Source of the DNA: Arthrobacter sp. UNC362MFTsu5.1
GTDB taxonomy: Bacteria > Actinomycetota > Actinomycetes > Actinomycetales > Micrococcaceae
Length of the DNA: 64,000 nt
Assembly: GCF_000685965.1 (NCBI RefSeq)
Contig: NZ_JMLE01000001.1
Coordinates: 310,001 to 374,000, forward strand
Reading direction: 5' to 3'
The notes beneath the pieces were generated by a model that was given only the letters and a program-made list of their open reading frames with translations, searched no databases and was not told the DNA's origin. Position numbers and translations under genes: made by a program. Of this stretch, positions 28,861-36,914 are shown in pieces. Position 1 is the first letter of the stretch. Every line of letters starts with the position of its first letter.

Positions 28861-30165
28861 TCAGTAGGTGGTCAACAGCCTGTCCAGCACCCGGGCGCCG
28901 AATTTGAGTGAGTCTGCGGGGACCCGTTCGTCCACGCCGTGGAACATGCCGGTGAAATCGAGCTCGTCCGGGAGCTGGAGCGGGGCAAAGCCGTACCCGG
29001 TGATACCCAGCCTGCTCAGGGACTTGTTGTCCGTACCACCGGACAGCGTGTAGGGAAGGACCTTGGCGCCGGGGTCCTCGGCGTGCAGGGCGTCGATCAT
29101 GGAGTCCACCAGGTTTCCGGCAAAGGGCACCTCGAGCGAAACGTCGTTGTGGACGTAAGAAACCTCGACGCCCTTGCCGGCCAGCTCCCTGACGATCTCC
29201 AGCACCTGCTGTTCCTGGCCCGGCAGTGTCCGGCAATCCACCAGTGCCTCGGCCGACTCGGGAATGACGTTGTGCTTGTACCCGCCCTTGAGGAGCGTCG
29301 GGTTGGTGGTGTTCTGCAGCGTGGCGCCCACGAAGCGCGCCACGGTTCCGAGCTCCTTGAGGAGCTTGTCCGGATCGTCCGGATCGAATTCCACGCCCGT
29401 GAGTTCCGTCACGCCGTCAAGGAACTGCCGGGTGGTGGGCGTCAACTCCACCGGCCACTTGTACTCGCCGATACGTGACACTGCGCTGGCGAGGCGTGTC
29501 ACCGCATTGTCGGTGTTGATCTGCGAACCGTGGCCCGCACGGCCGTGGGCCACCAGCCGCAGCCAGGAGAGACCCTTTTCCGCGGTTTGCAGGAGGTACG
29601 TCCGTTGGCCGCCAATGGTGGCGGAGAAGCCGCCGACTTCAGAGATCGCCTCGGTGGCGCCGTCGAAAAGTTCGGGGCGCTTATCGACGGCGTAGCGGGC
29701 GCCGTAGGTTCCGCCGGCCTCCTCGTCGGCGAAGAATGCGAAGATCAGGTCGCGCTTGGGTTTGCGCCCGGTCCGGGCAAAATTCCGCATGACGGAGAGG
29801 ATCATGGCGTCCATGTCCTTCATATCCACGGCTCCGCGGCCCCAGATCAAGCCGTCCTTGAGTTCCGCGCCGAAGGGATCCACTGACCACTGTTCCCGGA
29901 GTGCCGGTACAACGTCCAGGTGCCCGTGAACCACCAGGGCGCTGGCCGACGGGTCCTCGCCCGCAATCCGGGTGACAACATTCGCGCGGCCGGGTGCCGA
30001 TTCGAAGATCTCCGCGTCCAGCCCCACTTCGGTGATGAGGCCGGCGGTGTATTCCGCGGCCGCGCGCTCCCCCGGTCCTGTTCCGTCGCCGTAGTTCGAA
30101 GTGTCGATCCGGATCAGTTCCTGGCAGATCCTGACGACTTCATCCTCGGGGCGTACTTCAGTCAT
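28861..30165 (-). CDS. M20/M25/M40 family metallopeptidase
   Basis: A 434-residue dizinc hydrolase of the ArgE/DapE/carboxypeptidase group. LVVHGHLDVVP supplies the first zinc His and Asp, GRGAVDMKDM the bridging Asp, and AFFADEEAGGTYG the catalytic Glu pair. A dimerisation domain lies in about residues 190-330, and the last zinc His is in GMFHGVDERV. GAGGAG precedes the ATG. Substrate is probably a peptide or N-acyl amino acid. Confidence 0.93.
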   Translation of the reverse strand: MTEVRPEDEVVRICQELIRIDTSNYGDGTGPGERAAAEYTAGLITEVGLDAEIFESAPGRANVVTRIAGEDPSASALVVHGHLDVVPALREQWSVDPFGAELKDGLIWGRGAVDMKDMDAMILSVMRNFARTGRKPKRDLIFAFFADEEAGGTYGARYAVDKRPELFDGATEAISEVGGFSATIGGQRTYLLQTAEKGLSWLRLVAHGRAGHGSQINTDNAVTRLASAVSRIGEYKWPVELTPTTRQFLDGVTELTGVEFDPDDPDKLLKELGTVARFVGATLQNTTNPTLLKGGYKHNVIPESAEALVDCRTLPGQEQQVLEIVRELAGKGVEVSYVHNDVSLEVPFAGNLVDSMIDALHAEDPGAKVLPYTLSGGTDNKSLSRLGITGYGFAPLQLPDELDFTGMFHGVDERVPADSLKFGARVLDRLLTTY

Positions 30166-30236
30166 GTTTCACTCCTCGTGGGGGCGGCCTGATTGCTGGT
30201 TTCAGCCTACCCACAAGCCCCCTCCAACCCTCGATT

Positions 30237-30265
30237 ATTTGTTTCCCGAAAAGTCGTGCTAGAGT
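30237..30265 (+). promoter_or_regulatory. Predicted tRNA-Leu promoter
   Basis: TAGAGT at 30260-30265 fits a -10 hexamer, and T-rich sequence (ATTTGTTT) lies 15-18 bp upstream. It would place the start of transcription about 60 nt before the tRNA. Confidence 0.4.
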
Positions 30266-30330
30266 CTTTCTCGCTGCTTCGGAGAAATCCAAAACGCTGA
30301 AAGGCGGAAACAATCTCCGAATTACCACCT

Positions 30331-30413
30331 GCGCGGGTGGCGGAATGGCAGACGCGCTAGCTTGAGGTGCTAGTCCTCGAAAGGGGGTGGGGGTTCAAGT
30401 CCCCCTCCGCGCA
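30331..30413 (+). tRNA. tRNA-Leu (anticodon GAG)
   Basis: An 83-nt class II tRNA. The acceptor arm pairs GCGCGGG (30331-30337) with TCCGCGC (30406-30412), and the discriminator is A. The anticodon stem CTAGC/GCTAG encloses the loop TTGAGGT with anticodon GAG, reading CUC and CUU. A long variable arm and a T-loop containing GTTCAAGTC follow. The 3' CCA is not encoded. A strong terminator follows at once. Confidence 0.95.
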
Positions 30414-30421
30414 CAAGGGAA

Positions 30422-30456
30422 AACCCCCGGAATCCAAGGATTCCGGGGGTTTTTTT
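30422..30456 (+). terminator. Terminator after tRNA-Leu
   Basis: A stem of about 11-12 bp, CCCCCGGAATCC (30424-30435) with GGATTCCGGGGG (30438-30449), is followed by a run of seven T. It starts 11 bp after the tRNA. Confidence 0.93.
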
Positions 30457-30921
30457 CTGTCTCCAACCACGCGAACCCCGTAGCCAACCACGTTGTGATG
30501 GATGAGCGACAGGTGCGAGGGGTTTCGCCGCGACGCTGACCGCCAGCGCCTCGACGCAGCCCCAGCTGCCTTTGACAGCGCACTAATATGTCAGAAACAT
30601 GTGGGCCCCGGGCACTGACAGTGTCAGCGACGCCGGCCGCGACAGATCCAGCGAGGCAGAGGAAGCCAACGACCTGGCAAGCAGTTGCCGGGCGGCAAAA
30701 CCGGGGCTACTCCTGGCCGCCGAACTGACGGTGCGGGAGGAGGAGAAAGGGCCGGCTGTCACGGTCGAAGAGGGGACCGCCTACGCCTACAGGTTCCAGG
30801 CCCGGTACGCCGGCACTGCCCTGCCCGGTGAGCCCTCATATAATCTTTGCATGCCGATCACGCGCCTCGACCGAGGCCTCCATGCCCAGCAGCCCAACCT
30901 CAAGCCGTCCGGGAGCCCCCA
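30457..30921 (+). other. 465-bp gap with a possible DUF808 promoter
   Basis: No gene is recognised. A TATAAT at 30839-30844 could be the -10 of the DUF808 gene, though no -35 is seen. A 108-codon frame (30599-30925) ends as GTGA over the DUF808 start codon, but its product has no recognisable fold and contains the putative promoter, so it is not called. Confidence 0.45.
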
Positions 30922-31935
30922 GTGAGCGGCGGCCTTGTCGCCCTGCTGGACGACATCGCAGCCATTGCCCGCATAGCGGCCGCCTCCGTGGACGACGTCG
31001 CTGCCGGCGCCGCCAAGGCCGGGGCAAAGGCCGCCGGCGTAGTGATTGACGACGCCGCCGTCACCCCGCAGTACGTATCCGGTGCGGACCCTTCCCGTGA
31101 ACTGCCGATGATCAAGAAGATCTTCTGGGGATCGCTCCGGAACAAGCTGCTGATCATTCTGCCGGCATTGCTGGCCGTCAGTGCCTTCCTTCCGGGAGCC
31201 ATCCCGTTCATCCTCATGCTGGGTGGCACCTACCTCTGCTATGAGGGTGCCGAGAAGGTCTGGCACAAACTCCGCGGCCACCACTCCGCCGAAGAAGATA
31301 CCCCGGCGGTCGAACGGGGACCTGCGGCGGAGGCCACTGTCATCAAGGGCGCCATCACCACCGACTTCATCCTGTCCTGCGAGATCATGGTCATCTCCAT
31401 GAACGAGGTGGCCGCCGAGTCCCTGTGGGTCCGGGCGCTCATCCTCGTCGTCGTGGCTCTGCTGATCACGGTGGCGGTGTACGGTGCCGTCGCACTCATC
31501 GTCAAAATGGACGACGTCGGCCTGCACCTGGCGGCCAGGGACTCCGCAGGATCCCGGCGCGTCGGCGAGCTGCTCGTCAAGGGCATGCCCTCGGTGCTGG
31601 GAGCGATAACCGTGGTCGGGACGGTCGCCATGCTGTGGGTCGGCGGGCACATCATGCTGCAGGGAGCATACGACCTCGGCTGGCACGCGCCCTACGACCT
31701 GGTCCATGTCCTCGAGCACCCCTTCGCCGGGATCGCTGTGGCAGGCGGCTTTCTGGCCTGGCTCGTGAACACTCTGTGCTCGGCCGTCCTCGGTATCGCC
31801 TGGGGCCTCGTCGTCATGGCAGTTGTGGGCCCCCTGGTGAAGGCGCTGCCGTTCGGCAAAAAGAAGAACGGACCCGAAGGGGACGGCGGTGCGGGCGAGC
31901 GTCCAGTGAAACGCAGCGCCGACTCCGCCTCGTAG
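30922..31935 (+). CDS. DUF808 (YedI-like) membrane protein
   Basis: A 337-residue polytopic membrane protein of the DUF808 family. It begins SGGLVALLDDIAAIARIAA after the GTG start, as family members do, and has about five hydrophobic segments between residues 70 and 320. GAITTDFILSCEIMVISM is a conserved membrane motif. The C-terminus is charged. GGGAG lies 6 nt before the GTG. The function of the family is not established. Confidence 0.9.
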   Translation: MSGGLVALLDDIAAIARIAAASVDDVAAGAAKAGAKAAGVVIDDAAVTPQYVSGADPSRELPMIKKIFWGSLRNKLLIILPALLAVSAFLPGAIPFILMLGGTYLCYEGAEKVWHKLRGHHSAEEDTPAVERGPAAEATVIKGAITTDFILSCEIMVISMNEVAAESLWVRALILVVVALLITVAVYGAVALIVKMDDVGLHLAARDSAGSRRVGELLVKGMPSVLGAITVVGTVAMLWVGGHIMLQGAYDLGWHAPYDLVHVLEHPFAGIAVAGGFLAWLVNTLCSAVLGIAWGLVVMAVVGPLVKALPFGKKKNGPEGDGGAGERPVKRSADSAS

Positions 31936-32033
31936 CGCGCGCCGAACGGGACGGTGTCGCCGGGTTCTTTAGCGGAACTCCTCGCACAGGTCAGCGACGG
32001 AAGCCAGCCCGCACGGAGGCATCCCGATGCGGC

Positions 32034-32672
32034 TTACCGCGTCGAACCCATCGGCGGAGCGGAGGGGACGCTGAGTGCCGTGCCGTTGCCCCAGCCGGCG
32101 TCCACTGCTGCCTGCGAGAGCGCGCGGGCCATCGTGTCGCCGTCCGGGACGCCGGAACCAGGCATGGGCGGTGAAGCCACGTAGGGCATCTCGAGGGTCT
32201 CGTTGCCCCGGACAGCCATGAGGACGACGTTCGCGGAGGCGCCACCGGCCTCACCTCGGAAGTATCCCGTCCACTGCAGGCATGCGAAGTCGCCGATGCC
32301 GGTGACGGGTGAGCAGTCGGCCGTTGACTTGGCTCTGGAGATGTCGGCGGCCGAAGCGGGGGACGTGAGTGCCACTGACAGTGCCGTCAGGCCTCCCTCC
32401 TTTGACTTGCTGGAATAGGTGCACAGGTAGGCCTTGCTGCCGGGCGGCCTTGCCGGGCTGTTCTGGCCCACAGGGATCAGCCCGGGTTCGACCTTCGCCG
32501 CGATGTCCGGGGTAATGAGATTGCAGGCCGGGCTGCCCGTGCCGGACGAGGGCGCAGCCGATGACGACGGCCCGCTTTGGCCCGGAGGCCGGGAGCACCC
32601 TGCGAGGAGCAGGGCGGACACGGCCACGAGCGTGACCCCGAGTCGAGCCGCCCAGGGCAGGTCACTGGGCAT
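32034..32672 (-). CDS. Lipoprotein with a DUF3558-like domain
   Basis: A 212-residue exported lipoprotein. The signal peptide ends in lipobox LLLAGC, followed by a Ser/Gly/Pro-rich linker. The mature domain contains paired cysteines (CNLITPDIAAKV, YLCTYSS, STADCSPV, FACLQW) that suggest two disulfides and recall DUF3558 lipoproteins; this family assignment is tentative. GGAAAGGA precedes the ATG. Function is unknown. Confidence 0.75.
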   Translation of the reverse strand: MPSDLPWAARLGVTLVAVSALLLAGCSRPPGQSGPSSSAAPSSGTGSPACNLITPDIAAKVEPGLIPVGQNSPARPPGSKAYLCTYSSKSKEGGLTALSVALTSPASAADISRAKSTADCSPVTGIGDFACLQWTGYFRGEAGGASANVVLMAVRGNETLEMPYVASPPMPGSGVPDGDTMARALSQAAVDAGWGNGTALSVPSAPPMGSTR

Positions 32673-32853
32673 GGGGATCCTTTCCGGGTTCCCGGGCGAG
32701 GCCCATCCGTGCCTCGCCGGCCAGATGCACTAGCGCCCCGACTATGAGGAGGGCTGCGAGCACCAGGCGGATCCGGGGACGGTCCGGACGCAAGGCCCGG
32801 TTGGCGCCCGCGTTGGGTTCAACCGGGGGAATCAGCGTCAGGACCACACTCAT
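32662..32853 (-). CDS. Possible small single-pass membrane protein
   Basis: A 63-residue reading frame that overlaps the lipoprotein start by 11 bp. It has one hydrophobic segment (IRLVLAALLIVGALVHLAG) flanked by basic residues. No ribosome binding site is seen. An 8-bp inverted repeat (ACCACACT at 32843-32850, AGTGTGGT at 32860-32867) spans its start codon. It may be a real small protein or a chance frame. Confidence 0.35.
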   Translation of the reverse strand: MSVVLTLIPPVEPNAGANRALRPDRPRIRLVLAALLIVGALVHLAGEARMGLAREPGKDPHAQ

Positions 32854-32928
32854 TGCACCAGTGTGGTGCTCAGGGGCAACGATCCCCAGAGTCAAAAGTA
32901 CCGTGACGGGACAGGCCCATCGCCGGGA

Positions 32929-33681
32929 TCACGCGCAGGCGGCCAGGATGCCTTGGATCGCGTCATGCTCGGGCTGGGTGACCCACAGCTTATATTTTGC
33001 CTTTACTGCGGTGATCCGGGCCGTATATTCGCACCTGAAGGCCTTGTTCGGGGGCAGCCAGGTGGCGGCATCCTTGTCGGATTTGGCCATGTTGGAAGGA
33101 CCGTCGGCGGCCATGAGGTTCAGGGGATCGTTCGCGAACTCCTGGCGCTGGCCGTCGTCGATCTGCTGCGCCCCGGTCTGCCAGGCAAGCGACAGCGGAA
33201 CGATGTGGTCTATCTGGACCGCCGAACTGGTGTCCGCGCCCCGGACGAACCGAATGGTCTTGCCGGTGTATTTGTCAGCCAGGGTTCCGGTGGCAACGAC
33301 ACAGTCACGAGTGCCGGGTTTGAACGTCTCCCCGGCCAGGTCCCGGGCCAGGATGTCGTTGCGTGTGTCGCAGCCGTTGTGGTCCGTGTCAGCCCAGGCG
33401 GGCCCGAACCGGTCGCGGCTGTAGCCGGTCTTCGGTGCGCGCCCCTTCACCGGAAGGGAAGCGAGCCGGGCGAGGGCGGCAGCAATGTCATCGGGGTTCA
33501 TGGCCGGCTGTGCGGCCGGATTTTTCCCGTCAACAGAAGGTGCGGAGCTGCGGAGGACTTCTGCAATTGCAGTTCCGGCGGATTCCGCTGCGGCGCAGCC
33601 GGCCAGGCCTCCCACGAGTAGAACGGCGGTCACAAGGGTCAGTGCTTTGGAACTGCGGCGTGGAATCGTCTTGTCCTTCAT
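32929..33681 (-). CDS. Secreted HNH nuclease lipoprotein (DUF1524/GmrSD-type)
   Basis: A 250-residue protein. The N-terminal signal ends in lipobox LAGC, so it is exported and lipid-anchored. The C-terminal half is a DUF1524-type HNH domain: YSRDRFGPAWADTD, CDTRNDILARDL, QIDHIVPLSLAW with the catalytic His, NDPLNL, and SNMAKSDKDAATWLPPN. Exported proteins of this kind are common in actinobacteria and are thought to degrade extracellular DNA. Two cysteines in the mature domain may form a disulfide. Confidence 0.9.
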   Translation of the reverse strand: MKDKTIPRRSSKALTLVTAVLLVGGLAGCAAAESAGTAIAEVLRSSAPSVDGKNPAAQPAMNPDDIAAALARLASLPVKGRAPKTGYSRDRFGPAWADTDHNGCDTRNDILARDLAGETFKPGTRDCVVATGTLADKYTGKTIRFVRGADTSSAVQIDHIVPLSLAWQTGAQQIDDGQRQEFANDPLNLMAADGPSNMAKSDKDAATWLPPNKAFRCEYTARITAVKAKYKLWVTQPEHDAIQGILAACA

Positions 33682-33804
33682 TGGTACGGCGTCCAGCTCA
33701 GGTTATCTCCGCAGCGGGCACTGACCTTGCAGGAGTGGGGGTGGTGCCCGTCACAGCAGTCAGTCGGCGCAGTGTCGCCGCCCGCGACAAGCCCAGGGCC
33801 GACC

Positions 33805-34311
33805 CTAGGGCGTGCCGTAGGCCGCGCGGGCGCCGTAGAGGTACGCGAGATCGTTGAGTGTCTGCAGGGTCAGCTCCCGCGCCTGTGCAACTGATCCTTC
33901 GCCGGCCAGTACCTTCAGGTACTCAAGCTCCAGGCGGCCGCGGACGCCGTCGGCCTTTGAGTGAATGTCCGTGACCGCCAGGAGCGCAAAGGCGACATGT
34001 CGCCGCTCCTTCCACAGGCCGGCCCGCAACGCCAGCCTGAACAGTCCGTCCAGCTCCAGACCTGCGGGGGCTTTGGCTTTACCGACGTAGACTTCGGCCG
34101 CCGGGCCGGACTTTGAAGCCGTCCATCGGAAACCGACCGGCACGCTGCGGTCCTTCCTGGACAGATACATCGCGGACACGGCCAGGACCTGCTGCCCGTT
34201 GTCCAAGGCTTTGTGGTTCAACGTGATGTCGCTCAGGTTCTCCTGCCGGCACGCGGCAATGAACTCCTGCACGGCCTTGTCCCACAGCCGGTCCGTAACG
34301 CCGTTCTCCAT
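33805..34311 (-). CDS. Hypothetical protein
   Basis: A 168-residue soluble protein starting MENGVTDRLWDKAVQEFI. It contains an alpha/beta N-terminal half and a helical C-terminal half (LQTLNDLAYLYGARAAYG). No domain recognised. GGGGTGG lies 6-12 nt before the ATG. It is divergent from the next gene with 113 bp between starts, in a stretch of unrelated small genes. Confidence 0.6.
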   Translation of the reverse strand: MENGVTDRLWDKAVQEFIAACRQENLSDITLNHKALDNGQQVLAVSAMYLSRKDRSVPVGFRWTASKSGPAAEVYVGKAKAPAGLELDGLFRLALRAGLWKERRHVAFALLAVTDIHSKADGVRGRLELEYLKVLAGEGSVAQARELTLQTLNDLAYLYGARAAYGTP

Positions 34312-34424
34312 GTCATCCACCCCCAAAATAACGGTACCGGCCAATGGTGCGACGGATCGTGAGACTCGCGGCGGCAGCTTCCTTAATGCAGGCCCGGCCG
34401 GCGTCCAAGGCCTACGCTGAACAT

Positions 34425-34898
34425 GTGACGTTGTCCCCCGCCCCCCTTGAAGCTGCACTTTCTGCCCCTGCCGAGTGGTGGCAGATCGTGGCCGCACTCG
34501 GACCGCTGGCGGTCCTGGCCGGTGCCGTCCTTGCCGCCTTCATCGGCTGGCGGACCCTGCGGCAAAAAGCTGTGGCGGACGCGCAGGCATTGAGGCAAAG
34601 AACACGGGCTGACGACCGGGCCGAGTGGTGGAAACGGACGCAGTGGGCACTGGACAAGGCCCTCGACGGGGACGAGGATGCCAAGGCCCTTGGCCTGGCC
34701 TCACTTGCTGTACTCGCGCGGAGCGACCTCGCGCGGGAAGAAGAACTTGAGCTGCTGGACATTGCGTGGCAATCGGTGACCGAGGCCAACGGCGACGACG
34801 GCACGTGGGACGAGGATGCCGACGCCGTGGACTCCGCGGAACCAATCGGCGACAATGGAACAACGAGCACGGACCGAACGGAGGAGGGAGCGCCATGA
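34425..34898 (+). CDS. Single-pass membrane protein of unknown function
   Basis: A 157-residue protein with a membrane helix at about 20-40 (IVAALGPLAVLAGAVLAAFI), then a charged helical region (ADAQALRQRTRADDRAEWWK, ALDKALDGDEDAKALGLASL) and an acidic tail. It resembles small actinobacterial membrane proteins often carried near mobile genes. The GTG start is chosen because TACGCT (34413-34418) ends 6 nt before it, a leaderless arrangement; longer starts exist at 34344 and 34386. It ends as ATGA with the next gene. Confidence 0.6.
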   Translation: MTLSPAPLEAALSAPAEWWQIVAALGPLAVLAGAVLAAFIGWRTLRQKAVADAQALRQRTRADDRAEWWKRTQWALDKALDGDEDAKALGLASLAVLARSDLAREEELELLDIAWQSVTEANGDDGTWDEDADAVDSAEPIGDNGTTSTDRTEEGAP

Positions 34899-35086
34899 GT
34901 ACCAGTACGCCGGAACAAAAGAAATCGCGGACACCCCGTCACGTCTCCGCTGCCCGCGATAGGCAGCTGACCCCTTCGGAGCACAGGGTCCAGGTGGCCG
35001 CGGCAAGGCTGCGGGTTGCACTCGACGAACGTTTGGGCCGGTCCACCCCGGCGGAGACCAAGGCGCTCTCCAAGGAAGACCTTTAG
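34895..35086 (+). CDS. Small basic hypothetical protein
   Basis: A 63-residue protein, Lys/Arg-rich and helical in its second half (VQVAAARLRVALDERLG). Its ATG overlaps the stop of the upstream membrane protein gene by 4 bp (ATGA), so the two are translationally coupled. No family recognised. Confidence 0.55.
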   Translation: MSTSTPEQKKSRTPRHVSAARDRQLTPSEHRVQVAAARLRVALDERLGRSTPAETKALSKEDL

Positions 35087-35117
35087 GCCGCAGCCCGACG
35101 AAACCAGTGCCCACGGA

Positions 35118-35145
35118 AAAGGCCCCGCAACGCGGGGCCTTTCTT
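35118..35145. terminator. Bidirectional terminator
   Basis: A perfect 11-bp stem, AAAGGCCCCGC (35118-35128) with GCGGGGCCTTT (35132-35142), encloses a 3-nt loop. T-rich sequence follows on the plus strand. It lies between convergent small genes. Confidence 0.85.
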
Positions 35146-35161
35146 CTTTGCCCAGGTTCCG

Positions 35162-35344
35162 TTAGACCTTCTCGGGGGTGCGGTCCACCACCGGCTCTGA
35201 ACCTGTGAACTTCCGTTCCCGGCGGGGGAAGGCCCAGAACTTGAAGTCCTTCGCCTCCACGCGGGGCTCGGGCTGCTTCTCAGGTTCCCGCGAGTCCTCT
35301 TTCCGAATGTCCCTCCGGAAGTCCTTGTTATACGGATAGCACAT
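35162..35344 (-). CDS. Small charged hypothetical protein
   Basis: A 60-residue protein starting MCYPYNKDFRRDIRKEDS, rich in Lys, Arg, Glu and Pro. AGGAGG lies 7 nt before ATG 35344, a near-ideal ribosome binding site that decides this start over an ATG 15 nt upstream. Together with the terminator on its 3' side this supports a real gene of unknown function. Confidence 0.5.
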   Translation of the reverse strand: MCYPYNKDFRRDIRKEDSREPEKQPEPRVEAKDFKFWAFPRRERKFTGSEPVVDRTPEKV

Positions 35345-35421
35345 CCCTGACCTCCTCATAGTGACTGCCCTTTAATCCTCCTCCCAATTTGCGCGCAGGT
35401 CGACAGTTTTTGGACCCAGGC

Positions 35422-35450
35422 TCATGGGGTGTCGTTCGGCCCATGACACC
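35422..35450. promoter_or_regulatory. Nested inverted repeats upstream of the CFA synthase gene
   Basis: TCATGGG (35422-35428) is inverted as CCCATGA (35440-35446), interleaved with GGTGTC (35428-35433) and GACACC (35445-35450). A possible -10, TAGATT (35467-35472), lies about 33 bp from the centre, so an activator or repressor site is plausible. Confidence 0.45.
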
Positions 35451-35563
35451 GGCGGGGGTTGCACCATAGATTGAACAACCACAGGTGGGTGGGCCCGGCA
35501 GGGAGCTCACGCCACCACGGATGAGGAACGGGCAGGCAGCAGTTTCAGTTTGGATGAGAGGCA

Positions 35564-36871
35564 ATGCACATGGCGAAGACAACGGGTGTGGCATCACGGC
35601 TGGCCGAAGCACTGGCCGTAGTCCTCGGCACTGAAGGGATCCCGCTGAGGCTGCGCGCCTGGGACGGCTCGGAGGCAGGTCCGCAGGACGCCCCGGTCCT
35701 CGAATTCCGCTCCAAACGGGCACTGCGACGCATCCTTTGGTCGCCCGGGCAACTGGGCCTCAGCCGGGCCTATGTAGCCGGGGACATTGACGCGCCGGGG
35801 GACGTTTTCGCCAGCTTCGCGGCGCTAAGCTCCGCCGGTAAGTTCGCCGAGCCCGGGCCGTTTCCTCCGCTGACGGTCAAGGAAATGTGGACACTCGCCA
35901 AGACTGCGGTCAGGGTCGGCGCAATTGGTCCGAATCCTGCCCCGCCACCGGAGGAATCCAAGATCCACCGACACGGCAGTCGCCACTCCAAGAGCCGGGA
36001 CGCCGCAGCGATCTCGCATCACTACGACGTGGGCAACGACTTCTATGCCCTCGTCCTGGGTCCCTCAATGGTCTACTCCTGCGCTGTCTGGAATGACCCA
36101 ACGGACGATCCTGGCGGCCCGGACAGCCTGGAAGCCGCCCAGGAAGCCAAGATCGACCTGGTCTGCCGGAAGCTCGGACTGCAGCCCGGCATGCGAGTAC
36201 TGGACGTCGGATGCGGCTGGGGCAGCTTCGCCCTCCACGCAGCCCAGCGCTACGGCGTCGATGTCGTGGGCGTTACCCTCTCGAACGAACAGGCGGGGCT
36301 GGCCCGCAAACGCGTGGCCGACGCCGGCCTGACTGACCGCGTGGAGATCCGGGTCCAGGATTACCGTGACGTGGACGACGGCCCGTTCGATGCGATCAGC
36401 TCCATCGGCATGTCCGAGCACGTGGGCCGTGAACAGATTTCCCGCTACGTATCCCAGCTGCACGGACTGCTGCGTCCCGGCGGTCGGCTCCTGAACCACG
36501 CCATCTCCTGGAACGCGGGTCCGACAAGCCCGGACCCGGACTCGTTCATACCCCGCTACGTCTTTCCCGACGGCGAAATGCTCAGCCTCGCGGACATGAT
36601 CGGTGCGCTGGAGTCCGGCGGACTCGAGGTGCTCGACGTCGAAGCGCTTCGCCGGCACTACGCCCTGACCCTCCGGGCGTGGGTGCGAAACCTGGAGCAG
36701 CACTGGGATGAGGCCGTCAGCGCCACCAGCCCCGGGCGGGCACGGATCTGGAGACTCTACATGGCCGCCAGTGCCCTGGGCTTCGAGGACGGCCTGACCG
36801 GCGTGAACCAGGTGCTCGTACAACGCCCCGGCGGAACCGAACCGCCGCTGCGGCGGGACGCCTGGATTTGA
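35564..36871 (+). CDS. Cyclopropane-fatty-acyl-phospholipid synthase family methyltransferase
   Basis: A 435-residue SAM-dependent enzyme that methylates or cyclopropanates unsaturated acyl chains of membrane phospholipids. The N-terminal lipid-binding domain (about 1-140) is followed by the methyltransferase domain with AISHHYDVGNDFYALVLG, SCAVW, and the SAM motif VLDVGCGWGSFALHAA. SSIGMSEHVG carries the active-site Glu region. The length fits CFA synthase. GAGAGG precedes the ATG. lhgO follows 43 bp later on the same strand. Confidence 0.93.
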   Translation: MHMAKTTGVASRLAEALAVVLGTEGIPLRLRAWDGSEAGPQDAPVLEFRSKRALRRILWSPGQLGLSRAYVAGDIDAPGDVFASFAALSSAGKFAEPGPFPPLTVKEMWTLAKTAVRVGAIGPNPAPPPEESKIHRHGSRHSKSRDAAAISHHYDVGNDFYALVLGPSMVYSCAVWNDPTDDPGGPDSLEAAQEAKIDLVCRKLGLQPGMRVLDVGCGWGSFALHAAQRYGVDVVGVTLSNEQAGLARKRVADAGLTDRVEIRVQDYRDVDDGPFDAISSIGMSEHVGREQISRYVSQLHGLLRPGGRLLNHAISWNAGPTSPDPDSFIPRYVFPDGEMLSLADMIGALESGGLEVLDVEALRRHYALTLRAWVRNLEQHWDEAVSATSPGRARIWRLYMAASALGFEDGLTGVNQVLVQRPGGTEPPLRRDAWI

Positions 36872-36914
36872 CCGAGCGGGATTCAGTCAGGAAACGTGTC
36901 AGAAGGCGGGATCA

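Noticed and set aside
30391..30415. Possible phage attachment site at the tRNA-Leu 3' end
   Set aside because: No second copy of the tRNA end and no integrase were seen in the window.
30599..30925. A 108-codon frame before the DUF808 gene
   Set aside because: It ends as GTGA over the DUF808 start, but the product looks random and includes a TATAAT promoter candidate.
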